A stretch of DNA of 64,000 nucleotides from JANXSS01 sp040385645 (GCA_040385645.1 JAZKGZ010000015.1:124001-188000), one strand, 5' to 3'; shown: positions 51,250 through 60,651, counted from the stretch's first letter. The notes: a model not told the origin generated them from the letters alone. Numbers and translations are program-made.

Positions 51250-51381
51250 TTACAAGAATTGCTCAGATGTTTTATCGGCTGTTTAACCGATCTCTGTTTC
51301 GCAGCAAGTTTTCGTTTCTAATCTGCGAAATGCGTATGATTTTTTCTATCTTTAACAAAAACACCAAAATTCACAAGATAA

Positions 51382-54378
51382 ATGAAAAAACAGATGGCCC
51401 TAAATAGTTCAAAAGCATTAAGCACACTTGTCGACATCTGTTTTTGGCTCGTTAGCTTGGCGTCAAGAAATCCGAATTTTGCAGTTGCTCTGCTATTTAC
51501 GGCGCTCTTCTATCTTCCTTCCTTGCGTGCGTCATCGATCGATGCCGGGTTCCTATATACCGGTGACATCCTGGGATGGTATTTACCTGCGCTTGCAAAA
51601 ACGTTCTCATTGTTTTCAACAATGAACTTTACAGCAATCGATTTCTCAACTTTTCATGGAAGTTCAGATTATTTTCTGAGTCCAAACTTCTTCGCCTACC
51701 ATCCGCTCGTGGTAATCGGTTCATTACTCGCATTCAACACTGCTCCATCGACAAAAGATATTGGCCATGCATTGGTTTGGCTTTTAGCGCTTCATTCGTT
51801 TATTTCATTTTATTTTTGCTTAAAGCTTTTTCAACGTTTTTTTCGCCGGTCGCTAATTGTCTCCACGCTTATTGCTGCTATGTACGCTTTTGGGGTGTAC
51901 ACGGTTAGTGGTCTAGCGCAACCACCATATCTACTTTGTAGCACAGTAGTTTGCTGGGTGGCCTGCAGTGCACTGTCATATGCGGAAGAAACCAACTTTA
52001 AAAATTTTGTATTTGCTTGTCTACCAGTCATTTTTGCACTTCTCGGTGGCTATGTGCCGATCGGTGCGGCTTGCTTAGCCCTGTCGATAGGCCTAATTGC
52101 AACGAGCATCTGGGCATTTTCTTTACCAGATCAATCGCCTAGGATGCTGGTAGCACGGTTTATCAAAGCGACCTTACCCTTTTTCGGTGCTGGGATTGTG
52201 GTTTTGCCTTTCTTAGTTGCTGTATATCTTTTTCATAGCGAGACAACAAGTTTCGGAACAACCTCGCTTTTCTACAGCGCCCATCAACTCACCGAGCCAC
52301 CGCACGGGATTTTACGCGCGCTGACAACGCACCTGAACGTGCCAGGCGCGGCTTATGAATTCTCGATTTATTGGGGCTTGATTCCATCCACAATCGCGGC
52401 GATCTTCTTTTTAGATGCGGGTACATCACGCGGTTTCAGCCGCCAAGAATGGATACTGTTTTCGACAGCGGGCTTTGCTTATTTCGCCACTGTATTAGCG
52501 ATCTTCGGCACCTACTCGCCGTTAAGCGACTTGGTATATTACCTGGTCCCACAAGTGGGAAAAATGCACATCTATCAGCGTTTTCTGATGCCGGCACAGC
52601 TTTTACTAGCATTAATGACGGCGTTAATGCTGAGCGCAATCATTCGACGAAGGCCACTAAAACTATGCCGTGTATTTCTGATTTTTTGGATAGTGGTCAC
52701 ACTGGTCGTCAGTTTCTTCGTTGCCTATAGCCCGGCGTCTGCTGAACGATTAGGTTTTAACGGCAGCATCGTCTTTGAACTTATTGTAGTAGTTTTATTC
52801 ATTTGCGCGTTACTCGTACCAAGGCGATGTTTTACTTTCACTGCCGCAATCATTCTGATCTCACTTCCTTCTTTCAACATGATGTATGAATATTCACGGG
52901 GCACAAACTCGTTTATCCAGGCATCAAAGACAAAGCCCATCTCGTTGGATGATAAGACTAGAAACGACATTGTGAGATATTTTAAAGATCGAAGTGAGAA
53001 AAAAATTATCAAGTATGTTGACATCACGCCGATGTGGACAACCGGCCGTAACGGTCCAGTTATAGAAACATTTCCTAAAGTTTTTCCCTATTTTGTTCTT
53101 AATGAAGTGAAGCTTTCTTCATATGGTGGTTTCACTTTTTACCTTTCTTCACGTGCAGAGTATATGAAGAGGATGCCGGTTGGTGCGGAAGTGGTTGTAA
53201 TGCCAGACTGGGACTTGGTATTTCAGAGCGGCGCTGATTTTTTAGTCGCGCGAGAATCGGACACCAACCGTGCAACTCTTCGCAGCATGCTGTCGAAAGT
53301 TAGTCCAAAAGACGTGTTGCGCTTACCTAATTCGGTTGTCGTTTTTCCATTGCCAAAAATTGTCAACAGCAGCCTGGCAAGCGCCGGTAATGTATTTGAT
53401 AACGGTTATTTTAAGATTTTTCCTACTGAAGCTTTTCGCCCGTTAAAGTTAAAAAACATTGCTTTAAATAAACCAGCCACGCAAAGCAGTACGGCTTACG
53501 ACGGCTTAGCCTCGCGGGCGGTGGACGAGAATACAAATGGCGATTTCACTTTGTACTCCGTTACGCATACCGCCACGGAACGCAACGCATGGCTGCAGAT
53601 CGATCTGGGAACAAGTCAATCAATTGACATGATCAATGTTTGGAACCGCACGGATTGTTGCGCGGATCGGTTACGTGATTTTTGGGTTTTCGTCTCTGAC
53701 CAGCCATTTGGTCAGGACGATACTGCAGCGATGTTGAAAGAAAAGTCCGGCGTTTGGGCCCGAGCAGGTTTTCGTCCGAACCCGAAAAGTTCGGTGCAAA
53801 CCGGCGGCATACGAGGCAGATACGTACGCATTCAATTGCCAGGCAATCAGCCTATTGAAGATAGTTCGCTGAGCATCGCCGAAGTAGAGGTGATGCAATC
53901 GGCCGATTCCACAGATATACCGCTCCCGCTAGAAAAAAATGCCGATGCAGTTCTTTCGGTGCCAGAATTCATCTCCAACGATGCAAACTACATGCGCTTC
54001 GTGGTTGAGTCCAAAGCTCCGACCACAGCGCAGTATCTTTTCTGGCCAAATCCACGTCTAACGTATCTTTTAAACGGCGACAAAGTAGGTGCTTTTGAAC
54101 AAGATGGGCTGCCCACTTTCAATTTTCCACCCGGTCGCAACATTTTTGAAGTCCGTTACCAAAATCGACCGTTGATGATCTTCTGGGTTTTCTATACGGC
54201 TTACTTCACCGCCTTGCTAATTGCATTGATAGGGTGGTTCTGCAAAAAATTATCGGAGTGGCGACCCAATCACAACATGTACTCGCAGACGCATCTGCAG
54301 GTAGACAACGAATTGAACGAGTCGGCGTCTGTAATAGAAAAAGAACAGGAGAAAAAAGATGACGCAGCAGCATCCTGA
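51382..54378 (+). CDS. Large polytopic membrane protein with discoidin (F5/8 type C) domain
   Basis: 998 residues. About eleven to thirteen membrane helices fill residues 15-500, and the first outer loop carries GDILGWYLPALAK, a layout like GT-C or YfhO-type membrane glycosyltransferases. A soluble part follows. Within it, about 690-841, is an F5/8 type C (discoidin) domain: NIALNKPATQSSTAYDGLAS, WLQIDLG, WNRTDCCADRLRDFWV and GRYVRIQLPG. After another soluble stretch, a last helix sits near 933-957. A discoidin domain would bind carbohydrate in the periplasm. The gene is AT-rich compared with the exporter genes. Its end overlaps the GtrB-like gene by 20 bases. The catalytic assignment is inference. 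Confidence 0.7.
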   Translation: MKKQMALNSSKALSTLVDICFWLVSLASRNPNFAVALLFTALFYLPSLRASSIDAGFLYTGDILGWYLPALAKTFSLFSTMNFTAIDFSTFHGSSDYFLSPNFFAYHPLVVIGSLLAFNTAPSTKDIGHALVWLLALHSFISFYFCLKLFQRFFRRSLIVSTLIAAMYAFGVYTVSGLAQPPYLLCSTVVCWVACSALSYAEETNFKNFVFACLPVIFALLGGYVPIGAACLALSIGLIATSIWAFSLPDQSPRMLVARFIKATLPFFGAGIVVLPFLVAVYLFHSETTSFGTTSLFYSAHQLTEPPHGILRALTTHLNVPGAAYEFSIYWGLIPSTIAAIFFLDAGTSRGFSRQEWILFSTAGFAYFATVLAIFGTYSPLSDLVYYLVPQVGKMHIYQRFLMPAQLLLALMTALMLSAIIRRRPLKLCRVFLIFWIVVTLVVSFFVAYSPASAERLGFNGSIVFELIVVVLFICALLVPRRCFTFTAAIILISLPSFNMMYEYSRGTNSFIQASKTKPISLDDKTRNDIVRYFKDRSEKKIIKYVDITPMWTTGRNGPVIETFPKVFPYFVLNEVKLSSYGGFTFYLSSRAEYMKRMPVGAEVVVMPDWDLVFQSGADFLVARESDTNRATLRSMLSKVSPKDVLRLPNSVVVFPLPKIVNSSLASAGNVFDNGYFKIFPTEAFRPLKLKNIALNKPATQSSTAYDGLASRAVDENTNGDFTLYSVTHTATERNAWLQIDLGTSQSIDMINVWNRTDCCADRLRDFWVFVSDQPFGQDDTAAMLKEKSGVWARAGFRPNPKSSVQTGGIRGRYVRIQLPGNQPIEDSSLSIAEVEVMQSADSTDIPLPLEKNADAVLSVPEFISNDANYMRFVVESKAPTTAQYLFWPNPRLTYLLNGDKVGAFEQDGLPTFNFPPGRNIFEVRYQNRPLMIFWVFYTAYFTALLIALIGWFCKKLSEWRPNHNMYSQTHLQVDNELNESASVIEKEQEKKDDAAAS

Positions 54379-55330
54379 CGAAAGCCGAATTCCGAAAATT
54401 GCAATTGTCCTCCCATGCTTCAATGAGAATGAATCTATCCGGCATGCGGCTGACCAATTACTCGCTATCTTCGCGGATTTAATCGCCAAACATGAAATTG
54501 CCTCAGATTCGTTTCTGTTTTTTGTTGATGACGGTAGTAAGGATGATTCGTGGCAAATACTGGAATCGATCCAGCAGTCGCAGCCGGCAGTTAAAGGATT
54601 GAAGCTGTCTCGTAATTTTGGCCATCAGGCAGCTCTGTTAGCCGGTCTCATGGCGGTCATTGCCGAATGCGACGCGGCGATTTCAATCGATGCGGACCTG
54701 CAGCAAGACCCCTTTGCAATTACAAAGTTCGTCGCCGAATTTAAACGGGGTGCTGACGTGGTGATGGGTGTGCGCAGAGATCGCGGTACGGATACGTGGT
54801 TCAAAAAACAAAGTGCAACGGGCTTCTATACGTTGATGAAATATATGGGCGTCAAGACGATTCCAAATCATGCCGACTATCGACTTCTTAGTCGAAGAGC
54901 ACTGGAGGCACTTGCACGTTTCCCCGAGCCCGACATCTTTCTTCGAGCAACCTGTCTTCAATTGGGATTTCGAACCAGTATCGTGTTATTCGATGTCAAA
55001 GAACGGGCTTTTGGCACAACCAAATATTCGCTAGTCAAAATGCTCCGACTGGCCATTCATAGCATCACGTCCTTTAGCGTCATGCCTCTGCGACTTGTCG
55101 CAGTTCTTGGACTCACGATTTTTTTAATGAGTGTAGGCATGAGCGGGTATGTTGCTTGGCAAGCTCTTGTGGTTGGCGACACAATACCGGGATGGGCATC
55201 TATTACCTTGCCCATATATTTTATTGGTGGAATTCAGCTATTGTGCTTGGGAATTGTTGGTGAGTATATCGGGCATATATGCCAAGTCGTAAAAAAACGC
55301 CCGCGATGGATCGAAGAAAAGCGAATTTAA
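54359..55330 (+). CDS. GtrB-like polyprenyl-phosphate glycosyltransferase (GT2)
   Basis: 323 residues from ATG 54359, with AGGAG 7 bases upstream. A GT2 domain of the DPM1 type is at the N-terminus: IVLPCFNENESIRHAA, DDGSKDDSW, KGLKLSRNFGHQAALLAGL and SIDADLQQDP. ADYRLLSRRALEAL and RAFGTTKYSL follow, and two membrane helices close the protein. Members load a hexose from a nucleotide sugar onto undecaprenyl phosphate at the inner membrane; with GtrA as flippase, the sugar is then used for O-antigen decoration. The GtrA gene is 0.7 kb downstream. Confidence 0.88.
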   Translation: MTQQHPDESRIPKIAIVLPCFNENESIRHAADQLLAIFADLIAKHEIASDSFLFFVDDGSKDDSWQILESIQQSQPAVKGLKLSRNFGHQAALLAGLMAVIAECDAAISIDADLQQDPFAITKFVAEFKRGADVVMGVRRDRGTDTWFKKQSATGFYTLMKYMGVKTIPNHADYRLLSRRALEALARFPEPDIFLRATCLQLGFRTSIVLFDVKERAFGTTKYSLVKMLRLAIHSITSFSVMPLRLVAVLGLTIFLMSVGMSGYVAWQALVVGDTIPGWASITLPIYFIGGIQLLCLGIVGEYIGHICQVVKKRPRWIEEKRI

Positions 55331-55378
55331 CCTATCAAACTTTGTCAGCCTTTTGATTTAAAAGCCGGAAAAACTATT

Positions 55379-56068
55379 ATGAAAAAAGTTAACTTTGATG
55401 AATACGCAGAAGATTACGACGACATACTCCAAGGGCAGCTGAATTTTTTTTCGGAAAATAATCTTTATTTTGCCAAGTACAAAGTTGAGTTGGTAAAAAA
55501 ATTTTCGAAGGGCTCTCCGGGTCGAATACTTGAATTCGGGTGCGGCACAGGCCGTAATCTGCAATTCCTGAAAGATGTTTTTCCCGGTTCGACGATTGTT
55601 GGGACCGACATTTCTCAACAGAGCGTAGCCATCGCAAAGCAGCAAAATCCTGAAGCAGAATGCTTTACGCTTACGGATCAGCGTCTAATGGAATGCGAAA
55701 AATTTGATTTGATATTCGTTGCAGGCGTTTTCCATCATATCGAACCGGCGGAGCGGCCTAAAGTGTTCCGACAACTTAATGCATTGCTGTCTGATACGGG
55801 CGCGTTGTTCGTTTTTGAACATAATCCCTACAACCCGGTGACGCGGAAGATGGTGCGAGAATGCCCGTTCGACACTGATGCAGTTCTTATTCCAATGCCC
55901 TCGATGAAAAAATCCCTGTCCGAATTCGGCTTTGGATTTTTTCGTTCCCGTTATACATTGTTCGTCCCACCTTCATTGTCTGTGTTGAAAAAAATCGAGC
56001 ATTACATCGGTTGGTTGCCCATGGGAGGTCAGTATTTTATTCAAGCAAAAAAATGTCGCGCTGCTTAG
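55379..56068 (+). CDS. Class I SAM-dependent methyltransferase
   Basis: 229 residues. The SAM-binding motif ILEFGCGTGRNLQFL is at about 49-63, with GTDISQQSVAIAK, then DLIFVAGVFHHIEPAERPKVFRQL and a GALFVFEHNPYNPVT core typical of small-molecule methyltransferases. It lies between gtrB and gtrA genes in the AT-rich block, so the likely substrate is the sugar carried on undecaprenyl phosphate or the polymer. It ends inside the next gene's start region (overlap of 35 bases with gtrA as called here). Confidence 0.75.
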   Translation: MKKVNFDEYAEDYDDILQGQLNFFSENNLYFAKYKVELVKKFSKGSPGRILEFGCGTGRNLQFLKDVFPGSTIVGTDISQQSVAIAKQQNPEAECFTLTDQRLMECEKFDLIFVAGVFHHIEPAERPKVFRQLNALLSDTGALFVFEHNPYNPVTRKMVRECPFDTDAVLIPMPSMKKSLSEFGFGFFRSRYTLFVPPSLSVLKKIEHYIGWLPMGGQYFIQAKKCRAA

Positions 56069-56435
56069 TCGCTACATCGTTGTCGGTGTCGCCAACTCGT
56101 TGTTTGGATATGCGTGCATTTTCCTATTCATGTTCTTCGGGATGTCAGCCGAACTAAGTAATGCACTCGGGTACGCGACAGGATTCGTCGTGTCTTACTT
56201 CGCACATAAAAACTGGACATTTCAGAAAAATACCAAACGCTTCAAAGAGTTTCCCAAATATGCGGTATCGATCTTTGTAGCATACGGCCTGAATTTTCTT
56301 ACGCTGATTTTTTGTACCCGCCAGTTGGACATCAACCCTTACGCTTCACAGCTCATCAGTGGCGTCGTCTATGTTTGCGCATCGTTTGTGATGCTAAAAA
56401 TGTTTGCTTTTTCTTCACGGAAAGAGCCAACGTGA
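56034..56435 (+). CDS. GtrA-family membrane protein with a probable ATT start
   Basis: 133 residues when started at ATT 56034, which has GGGAGG 5 bases upstream. The first AUG/GUG/UUG-type codon (TTG 56100) would remove the conserved first helix region LLSRYIVVGVANSLFGYACI. Four membrane helices and the motif FVVSYFAHKNWTFQK are those of GtrA, which flips undecaprenyl-phosphate-linked sugars. No ATG, GTG or TTG is available earlier in this frame, which opens at 55989. The start lies within the methyltransferase gene. A frameshift joining it to something upstream is another reading but no upstream homologous piece is seen. Confidence 0.68.
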   Translation: MLFKQKNVALLSRYIVVGVANSLFGYACIFLFMFFGMSAELSNALGYATGFVVSYFAHKNWTFQKNTKRFKEFPKYAVSIFVAYGLNFLTLIFCTRQLDINPYASQLISGVVYVCASFVMLKMFAFSSRKEPT

Positions 56436-56661
56436 AGTTGGACCAAGGCCGTTGGCCGGTTGGGTGGTGAACAGGGGACCTGGCGTATTAAAATGACAGG
56501 CTTTGCACTTCGGTTGAGATGAAAAATCTTCTATGGATGCTGCCTATGGCGTACTTAAAGGCAATATTATTCAGAACGACATCCGCTTGATTTCATCGCT
56601 ATGAATTATCAATATCGACAACATCAATACTCGCTGCAGAAATTCTCACGGAATCGAATAC
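56436..56661. other. Intergenic region upstream of gmd
   Basis: 226 bases between the AT-rich cassette and gmd. No convincing gene. Only very short frames occur (for instance a 23-codon ATG frame at about 56533-56604). It probably contains the gmd promoter, but no clear -35/-10 pair was identified. Confidence 0.4.
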
Positions 56662-57744
56662 ATGAAAATCGCACTAATCACCGGCGTCACCGGCCAGGAC
56701 GGCGCTTACCTTGCGGAACTGCTCTTGAAAAAAGGCTATGAAGTGCATGGCATCAAACGCCGTTCGTCGCTCTTCAACACCGACCGTATCGACCATCTGT
56801 ATCAAGATCCACACGTAGACAACCAGCGCTTCGTCCTGCACTACGGCGACCTGACTGACTCCACCAACCTGATTCGCATCATCCAGCAAGTGCAGCCGGA
56901 CGAGATCTATAACCTCGCGGCGATGAGCCATGTCGCAGTCAGTTTCGATACGCCCGAATACACGGCGAATGCCGATGGCCTTGGCACGTTGCGCATCCTG
57001 GAAGCGATCCGCATCCTTGGTCTGGAAAAGAAAACCCGCTTCTATCAGGCGTCTACTTCCGAGCTGTACGGGCTGGTGCAGGAAACGCCGCAGAAGGAAA
57101 CCACGCCGTTCTATCCGCGCAGTCCCTATGCCGTGGCAAAGATGTACGCCTACTGGATTACCGTGAATTACCGTGAGGCTTATGGCATCTATGCCTGCAA
57201 CGGCATCCTGTTTAATCACGAATCACCACTGCGTGGCGAGACGTTCGTCACGCGCAAGATCACGCGTGCTCTGGCCCGCATCAAGCTCAATCTGCAAGAT
57301 TGCCTGTACTTGGGCAACATGGACTCCATGCGGGATTGGGGCCATGCGAAGGATTACGTCGAAATGCAATGGCGCATGCTGCAGCAGGAGCAGGCCGAGG
57401 ATTTCGTCATTGCTACCGGGGTGCAGTATAGCGTGCGTGAATTCGTGGAAGCGGCGGGCAAGGAAATCGATCTGCACATCACGTGGCAGGGTACTGGTGT
57501 GGATGAAGTTGGTATCGACCAGCATGGCAATACGATCGTGAAGGTCGATCCGCGTTACTTCCGGCCGACCGAAGTCGAGACGCTTCTTGGCGACCCGACC
57601 AAGGCCAAGGAAAAGCTTGGCTGGGTGCCGACTACGACCTTTGCCGAACTGGTGTCGGAAATGATGCGAGAAGACCTGAAAAGTGCCGAGCGCGATGAGC
57701 TCGTCAAGAAAAGCGGGTATTCCACCTATGACTATCACGAGTAA
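56662..57744 (+). CDS. gmd: GDP-mannose 4,6-dehydratase
   Basis: 360 residues. The NADP motif GVTGQDGAYLAELL starts the chain and HGIKRRSSLFNTDRIDHLY follows. The catalytic segment QASTSELYGLVQETPQ with YAVAKMYAYWITVNYREAYG holds Tyr-x3-Lys, and LYLGNMDSMRDWGHAKDYVEMQW is characteristic of Gmd. It converts GDP-mannose to GDP-4-keto-6-deoxy-mannose, the precursor for GDP-fucose, GDP-rhamnose and others. The next gene, a GDP-fucose synthase, starts within its last 17 bases, so the two steps are encoded as a unit. Confidence 0.95.
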   Translation: MKIALITGVTGQDGAYLAELLLKKGYEVHGIKRRSSLFNTDRIDHLYQDPHVDNQRFVLHYGDLTDSTNLIRIIQQVQPDEIYNLAAMSHVAVSFDTPEYTANADGLGTLRILEAIRILGLEKKTRFYQASTSELYGLVQETPQKETTPFYPRSPYAVAKMYAYWITVNYREAYGIYACNGILFNHESPLRGETFVTRKITRALARIKLNLQDCLYLGNMDSMRDWGHAKDYVEMQWRMLQQEQAEDFVIATGVQYSVREFVEAAGKEIDLHITWQGTGVDEVGIDQHGNTIVKVDPRYFRPTEVETLLGDPTKAKEKLGWVPTTTFAELVSEMMREDLKSAERDELVKKSGYSTYDYHE

Positions 57745-58681
57745 TTTAGTGCCCAAGACAGCAAAAATTTACGTTGCAGGGCATACCGGCCTGGTCGGGG
57801 CAGCGCTGGTGCGGCACCTGGAACAATGCGGGTATAGCAATCTCGTCACTCGTACGCACGGTGATCTCGACCTGCTCGATCAGCATGCGACCGCCCGGTT
57901 TCTGCTCGCTGAAAAGCCGGATTATATTTTTATGGCGGCCGCCAAGACGGGAGGCATCCATGCCAACAATACCTACCCCGCGGAATTTATTTACCAAAAC
58001 CTGATGATTCAGGCCAACATCATCGACGGTGCCTACCTGGCTGGAGTCAAGCGTGCATTGTTTCTAGGGTCGAGCTGCATCTACCCCCGCGATTGCGATC
58101 AGCCAATTACCGAGCACGCCTTATTGACCGGGCCCTTGGAGCCGACCAACGAACCTTATGCCATCGCCAAGATCGCCGGCATCAAGATGTGCGAGAGCTA
58201 CAACCGGCAGTTTGCCACCGAGTACGTAACGGCAATGCCGACCAACCTGTATGGGCCGAACGACAATTACGATCTAGACAGTGGCCATGTGCTGCCGGCC
58301 CTGATCCGCAAGGCGCACGAGGCAAAGCTGCGGGATCAGAAGGAAGTGGTGGTTTGGGGTTCGGGCAAGCCGATGCGCGAATTTTTGTATGTGGACGATC
58401 TGGCTGAAGCCTGCGTGTTTCTGATGGAAAGCGGCATACGTGACGGTATGTTTAATATTGGCACTGGCGAAGATGTCACGATTGCTGCACTGGCCAAAAC
58501 CATCATTGAAATCGTGGGCTTTAAAGGCACGATCGTCTTCGATGCCAGCAAACCCGACGGTACGCCGCGCAAGTTGCTGAACGTGGATCGCATCAACCAG
58601 CTCGGCTGGCGCGCCCGCACGTCTCTCAGGGACGGCATTGCCCAGGCATACGCAGATTTTCTGGCGAATGCTGGCCACTGA
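57728..58681 (+). CDS. fcl: GDP-L-fucose synthase
   Basis: 317 residues from ATG 57728, overlapping the gmd end; GTG 57749 is an alternative 7 codons on. Standard motifs are GHTGLVGAALVRHL, GSSCIYPRDCDQPI with Ser and the epimerase Cys, EPTNEPYAIAKIAGIKMCESYNRQ with Tyr-x3-Lys, and SGHVLPALIRKAHEA with the catalytic His. The enzyme epimerises C3 and C5 and reduces C4 of the Gmd product, giving GDP-L-fucose. It is the canonical partner of the upstream gmd, in contrast to the divergent copy at 45 kb. Confidence 0.93.
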   Translation: MTITSNLVPKTAKIYVAGHTGLVGAALVRHLEQCGYSNLVTRTHGDLDLLDQHATARFLLAEKPDYIFMAAAKTGGIHANNTYPAEFIYQNLMIQANIIDGAYLAGVKRALFLGSSCIYPRDCDQPITEHALLTGPLEPTNEPYAIAKIAGIKMCESYNRQFATEYVTAMPTNLYGPNDNYDLDSGHVLPALIRKAHEAKLRDQKEVVVWGSGKPMREFLYVDDLAEACVFLMESGIRDGMFNIGTGEDVTIAALAKTIIEIVGFKGTIVFDASKPDGTPRKLLNVDRINQLGWRARTSLRDGIAQAYADFLANAGH

Positions 58682-58706
58682 TGCGGGCCACCATGCGAGC
58701 CGCTAG

Positions 58707-59462
58707 TTGACGACGCCCTCGGTCACGCCGCTCGTCACCATTGCCGTACCTTCCTACAATCAGGGCCGGTTCCTGGACGCTGCACTTGCCTCGATCTTCA
58801 GCCAGGACGTGCCGATGGAAGTGTTCGTGCTCGACGGTGGCTCTTCCGACAATTCATGCGAGGTCATACAAAAGTGGGCTCCGCGTCTGGCGGGATGGCG
58901 CAGCCATGCCGACGACGGGCAGGCGGCGGCGATCAACGAGGGCATCGCCCAGGGAACGTCACCCTACGTCGCCTGGCTCAATAGCGACGACTGGTTCATG
59001 CCGGGTGGGCTGGCGCAGCTGGTACGCACATTGCAAAACCAGGTCGATGCGCCTGCCGTCTATGGCCGCTGCTGGAACGTCATCGAAAAATCCGGCAAGC
59101 GCGCGCCGGTCTGGGTCGAGCCGTTCGATGAACATCGTCTTGCCCTGCGCTGCATCGTCTCCCAGCCCGGTACGCTGATCCGCCGTACTGCTTGGGAAGC
59201 CCTTGGCGGGGTGGATGCGGCCATGCACATGGCAATGGATTACGATCTCTGGTGGCGGCTCTACAAGTTCGGTGGGCCGTTAGCGTTCACTGAAGAATTT
59301 GTCGCCGTCAATCGCGAGCATGAAGATACCAAGACCAACACGCAGCGCCGACGCCACTACCGCGAAGCCATCGAAGTGGTGCGCAAGCATTATGGCCGTG
59401 TACCCTTGAAATGGTGGGTGGCGCAGCCCTACGCGGTGTGGTTCCGGTCGCTCGTCGGCTGA
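58707..59462 (+). CDS. Glycosyltransferase family 2
   Basis: 251 residues, started at TTG 58707 because the preceding codon is a stop (TAG) and no ATG lies near. GT-A features: VTIAVPSYNQGRFLDAALASIF, VLDGGSSDNSCEVI, DDGQAAAINEGIA, then AWLNSDDWFMPGG with an acidic metal-binding pair, and later AMDYDLWWRLYK. There are no membrane helices. It most resembles WcaA-type transferases that extend O-antigen or capsule units. Donor and acceptor are unknown. It lies 25 bases after fcl, hence probably in the same operon. Confidence 0.85.
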   Translation: MTTPSVTPLVTIAVPSYNQGRFLDAALASIFSQDVPMEVFVLDGGSSDNSCEVIQKWAPRLAGWRSHADDGQAAAINEGIAQGTSPYVAWLNSDDWFMPGGLAQLVRTLQNQVDAPAVYGRCWNVIEKSGKRAPVWVEPFDEHRLALRCIVSQPGTLIRRTAWEALGGVDAAMHMAMDYDLWWRLYKFGGPLAFTEEFVAVNREHEDTKTNTQRRRHYREAIEVVRKHYGRVPLKWWVAQPYAVWFRSLVG

Positions 59463-59477
59463 TCGGCGTTACAGCAC

Positions 59478-60617
59478 ATGCGGGTTCTTCACTTTTATAA
59501 AACATCGTTTCCTGATACTACCGGCGGCGTTGAACAGGTGATCAACCAAATCGCTCGCGGCACCAGCGCCTTTGGCGTCGAAACCGAAGTACTGTCTCTC
59601 ACGTCGGCAAAATCTGCAGTCACCACCACGGTCGATGGTTATTTGACGCACCGCGCCAGGCTCAATTTCGAGATTGCTTCGACAGGGTTTTCCATCGCCG
59701 CATTCAAACGCTTTGCCGACCTTGCGCGTCACGCCGATGTAGTGCATTACCACTATCCCTGGCCGTTCATGGACGTAGTTCATTTTGCGACGCGAATGCG
59801 CAAGCCCTGTATCGTTACCTATCACTCCGACATCATTCGTCAACAACAGCTACTGCAGCTCTACAGGCCGTTGAAACGACGCTTTTTAGCCAGTGTGGAT
59901 CGTATCGTAGCGACCTCGCCGAATTATCTTGCCACCAGCGATGTGCTGCAGCAATTTGCAGATAAGGTCACGGTGATCCCAATCGGCATCGACAAAGCGA
60001 CTTATGCCGTTCCCACGGTTGCGCGGCTCGACCACTGGCGTCAGTCGTTCGGCCCAAAATTCTTTTTGTTCGTGGGGGTGCTCCGTTATTACAAAGGTTT
60101 ACACATCCTGCTCGAAGCGGCGCAGGGCACAAATTTTCCGATTGTGATCGTCGGTGCCGGGCCGATCGAGCAGGCGTTGAAAGCCCAAGCCCTGGCACTA
60201 TGCTTATCGAATGTCCATTTTTTGGGGCAGGTGTCTGAAGAAGATAAAGCAGCCTTACTGACGCTGTGCTACGGAATCGTCTTTCCCTCGCACCTGCGTT
60301 CGGAAGCGTTTGGCGTTTCATTGCTGGAGGGCGCGATGTTCGGCAAACCAATGATTTCCAGCGAGATCGGCACTGGCACCACATTTATCAACATCGATGG
60401 TGAAACCGGGCTGGTCGTGCCGCCTGACGACGTAGTGGCGTTACGCCAGGCGATGGTTTATCTGTGGGAGAAACCCGAGGCAAGTGCGGCGCTTGGGCTC
60501 GCTGCAGAGCGGCGTTATTGGCGCTACTTTACCGCTGAGCAGATGGTGAAATCATATGTGGAACTGTATGAGCTGGTTAGCGCAGACCCCGACATGCAGG
60601 GTGGAAAAATGCAGTGA
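59478..60617 (+). CDS. Glycosyltransferase family 4
   Basis: 379 residues. A GT-B fold with an N-terminal loop TTGGVEQVINQIARG and HYHYPWPFMD, then the second Rossmann lobe FLFVGVLRYYKGLHILLEAA, VIVGAGPIEQALK and the donor-binding EAFGVSLLEGAMFGKPMISSEIGTG with the E-x7-E motif. It probably adds a hexose or fucose-type sugar to the polymer; donor is not predictable. It begins 15 bases after the GT2 gene and closes the polysaccharide cluster, convergent with trhO. Confidence 0.88.
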   Translation: MRVLHFYKTSFPDTTGGVEQVINQIARGTSAFGVETEVLSLTSAKSAVTTTVDGYLTHRARLNFEIASTGFSIAAFKRFADLARHADVVHYHYPWPFMDVVHFATRMRKPCIVTYHSDIIRQQQLLQLYRPLKRRFLASVDRIVATSPNYLATSDVLQQFADKVTVIPIGIDKATYAVPTVARLDHWRQSFGPKFFLFVGVLRYYKGLHILLEAAQGTNFPIVIVGAGPIEQALKAQALALCLSNVHFLGQVSEEDKAALLTLCYGIVFPSHLRSEAFGVSLLEGAMFGKPMISSEIGTGTTFINIDGETGLVVPPDDVVALRQAMVYLWEKPEASAALGLAAERRYWRYFTAEQMVKSYVELYELVSADPDMQGGKMQ

Positions 60618-60651
60618 CACGCTTGATTTAGCGTTCAACCCGACTTGTGAT

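Noticed and set aside
56436..56661. Possible transposase or glycosyltransferase remnant before gmd
   Set aside because: Only very short frames with no convincing similarity; treated as intergenic.
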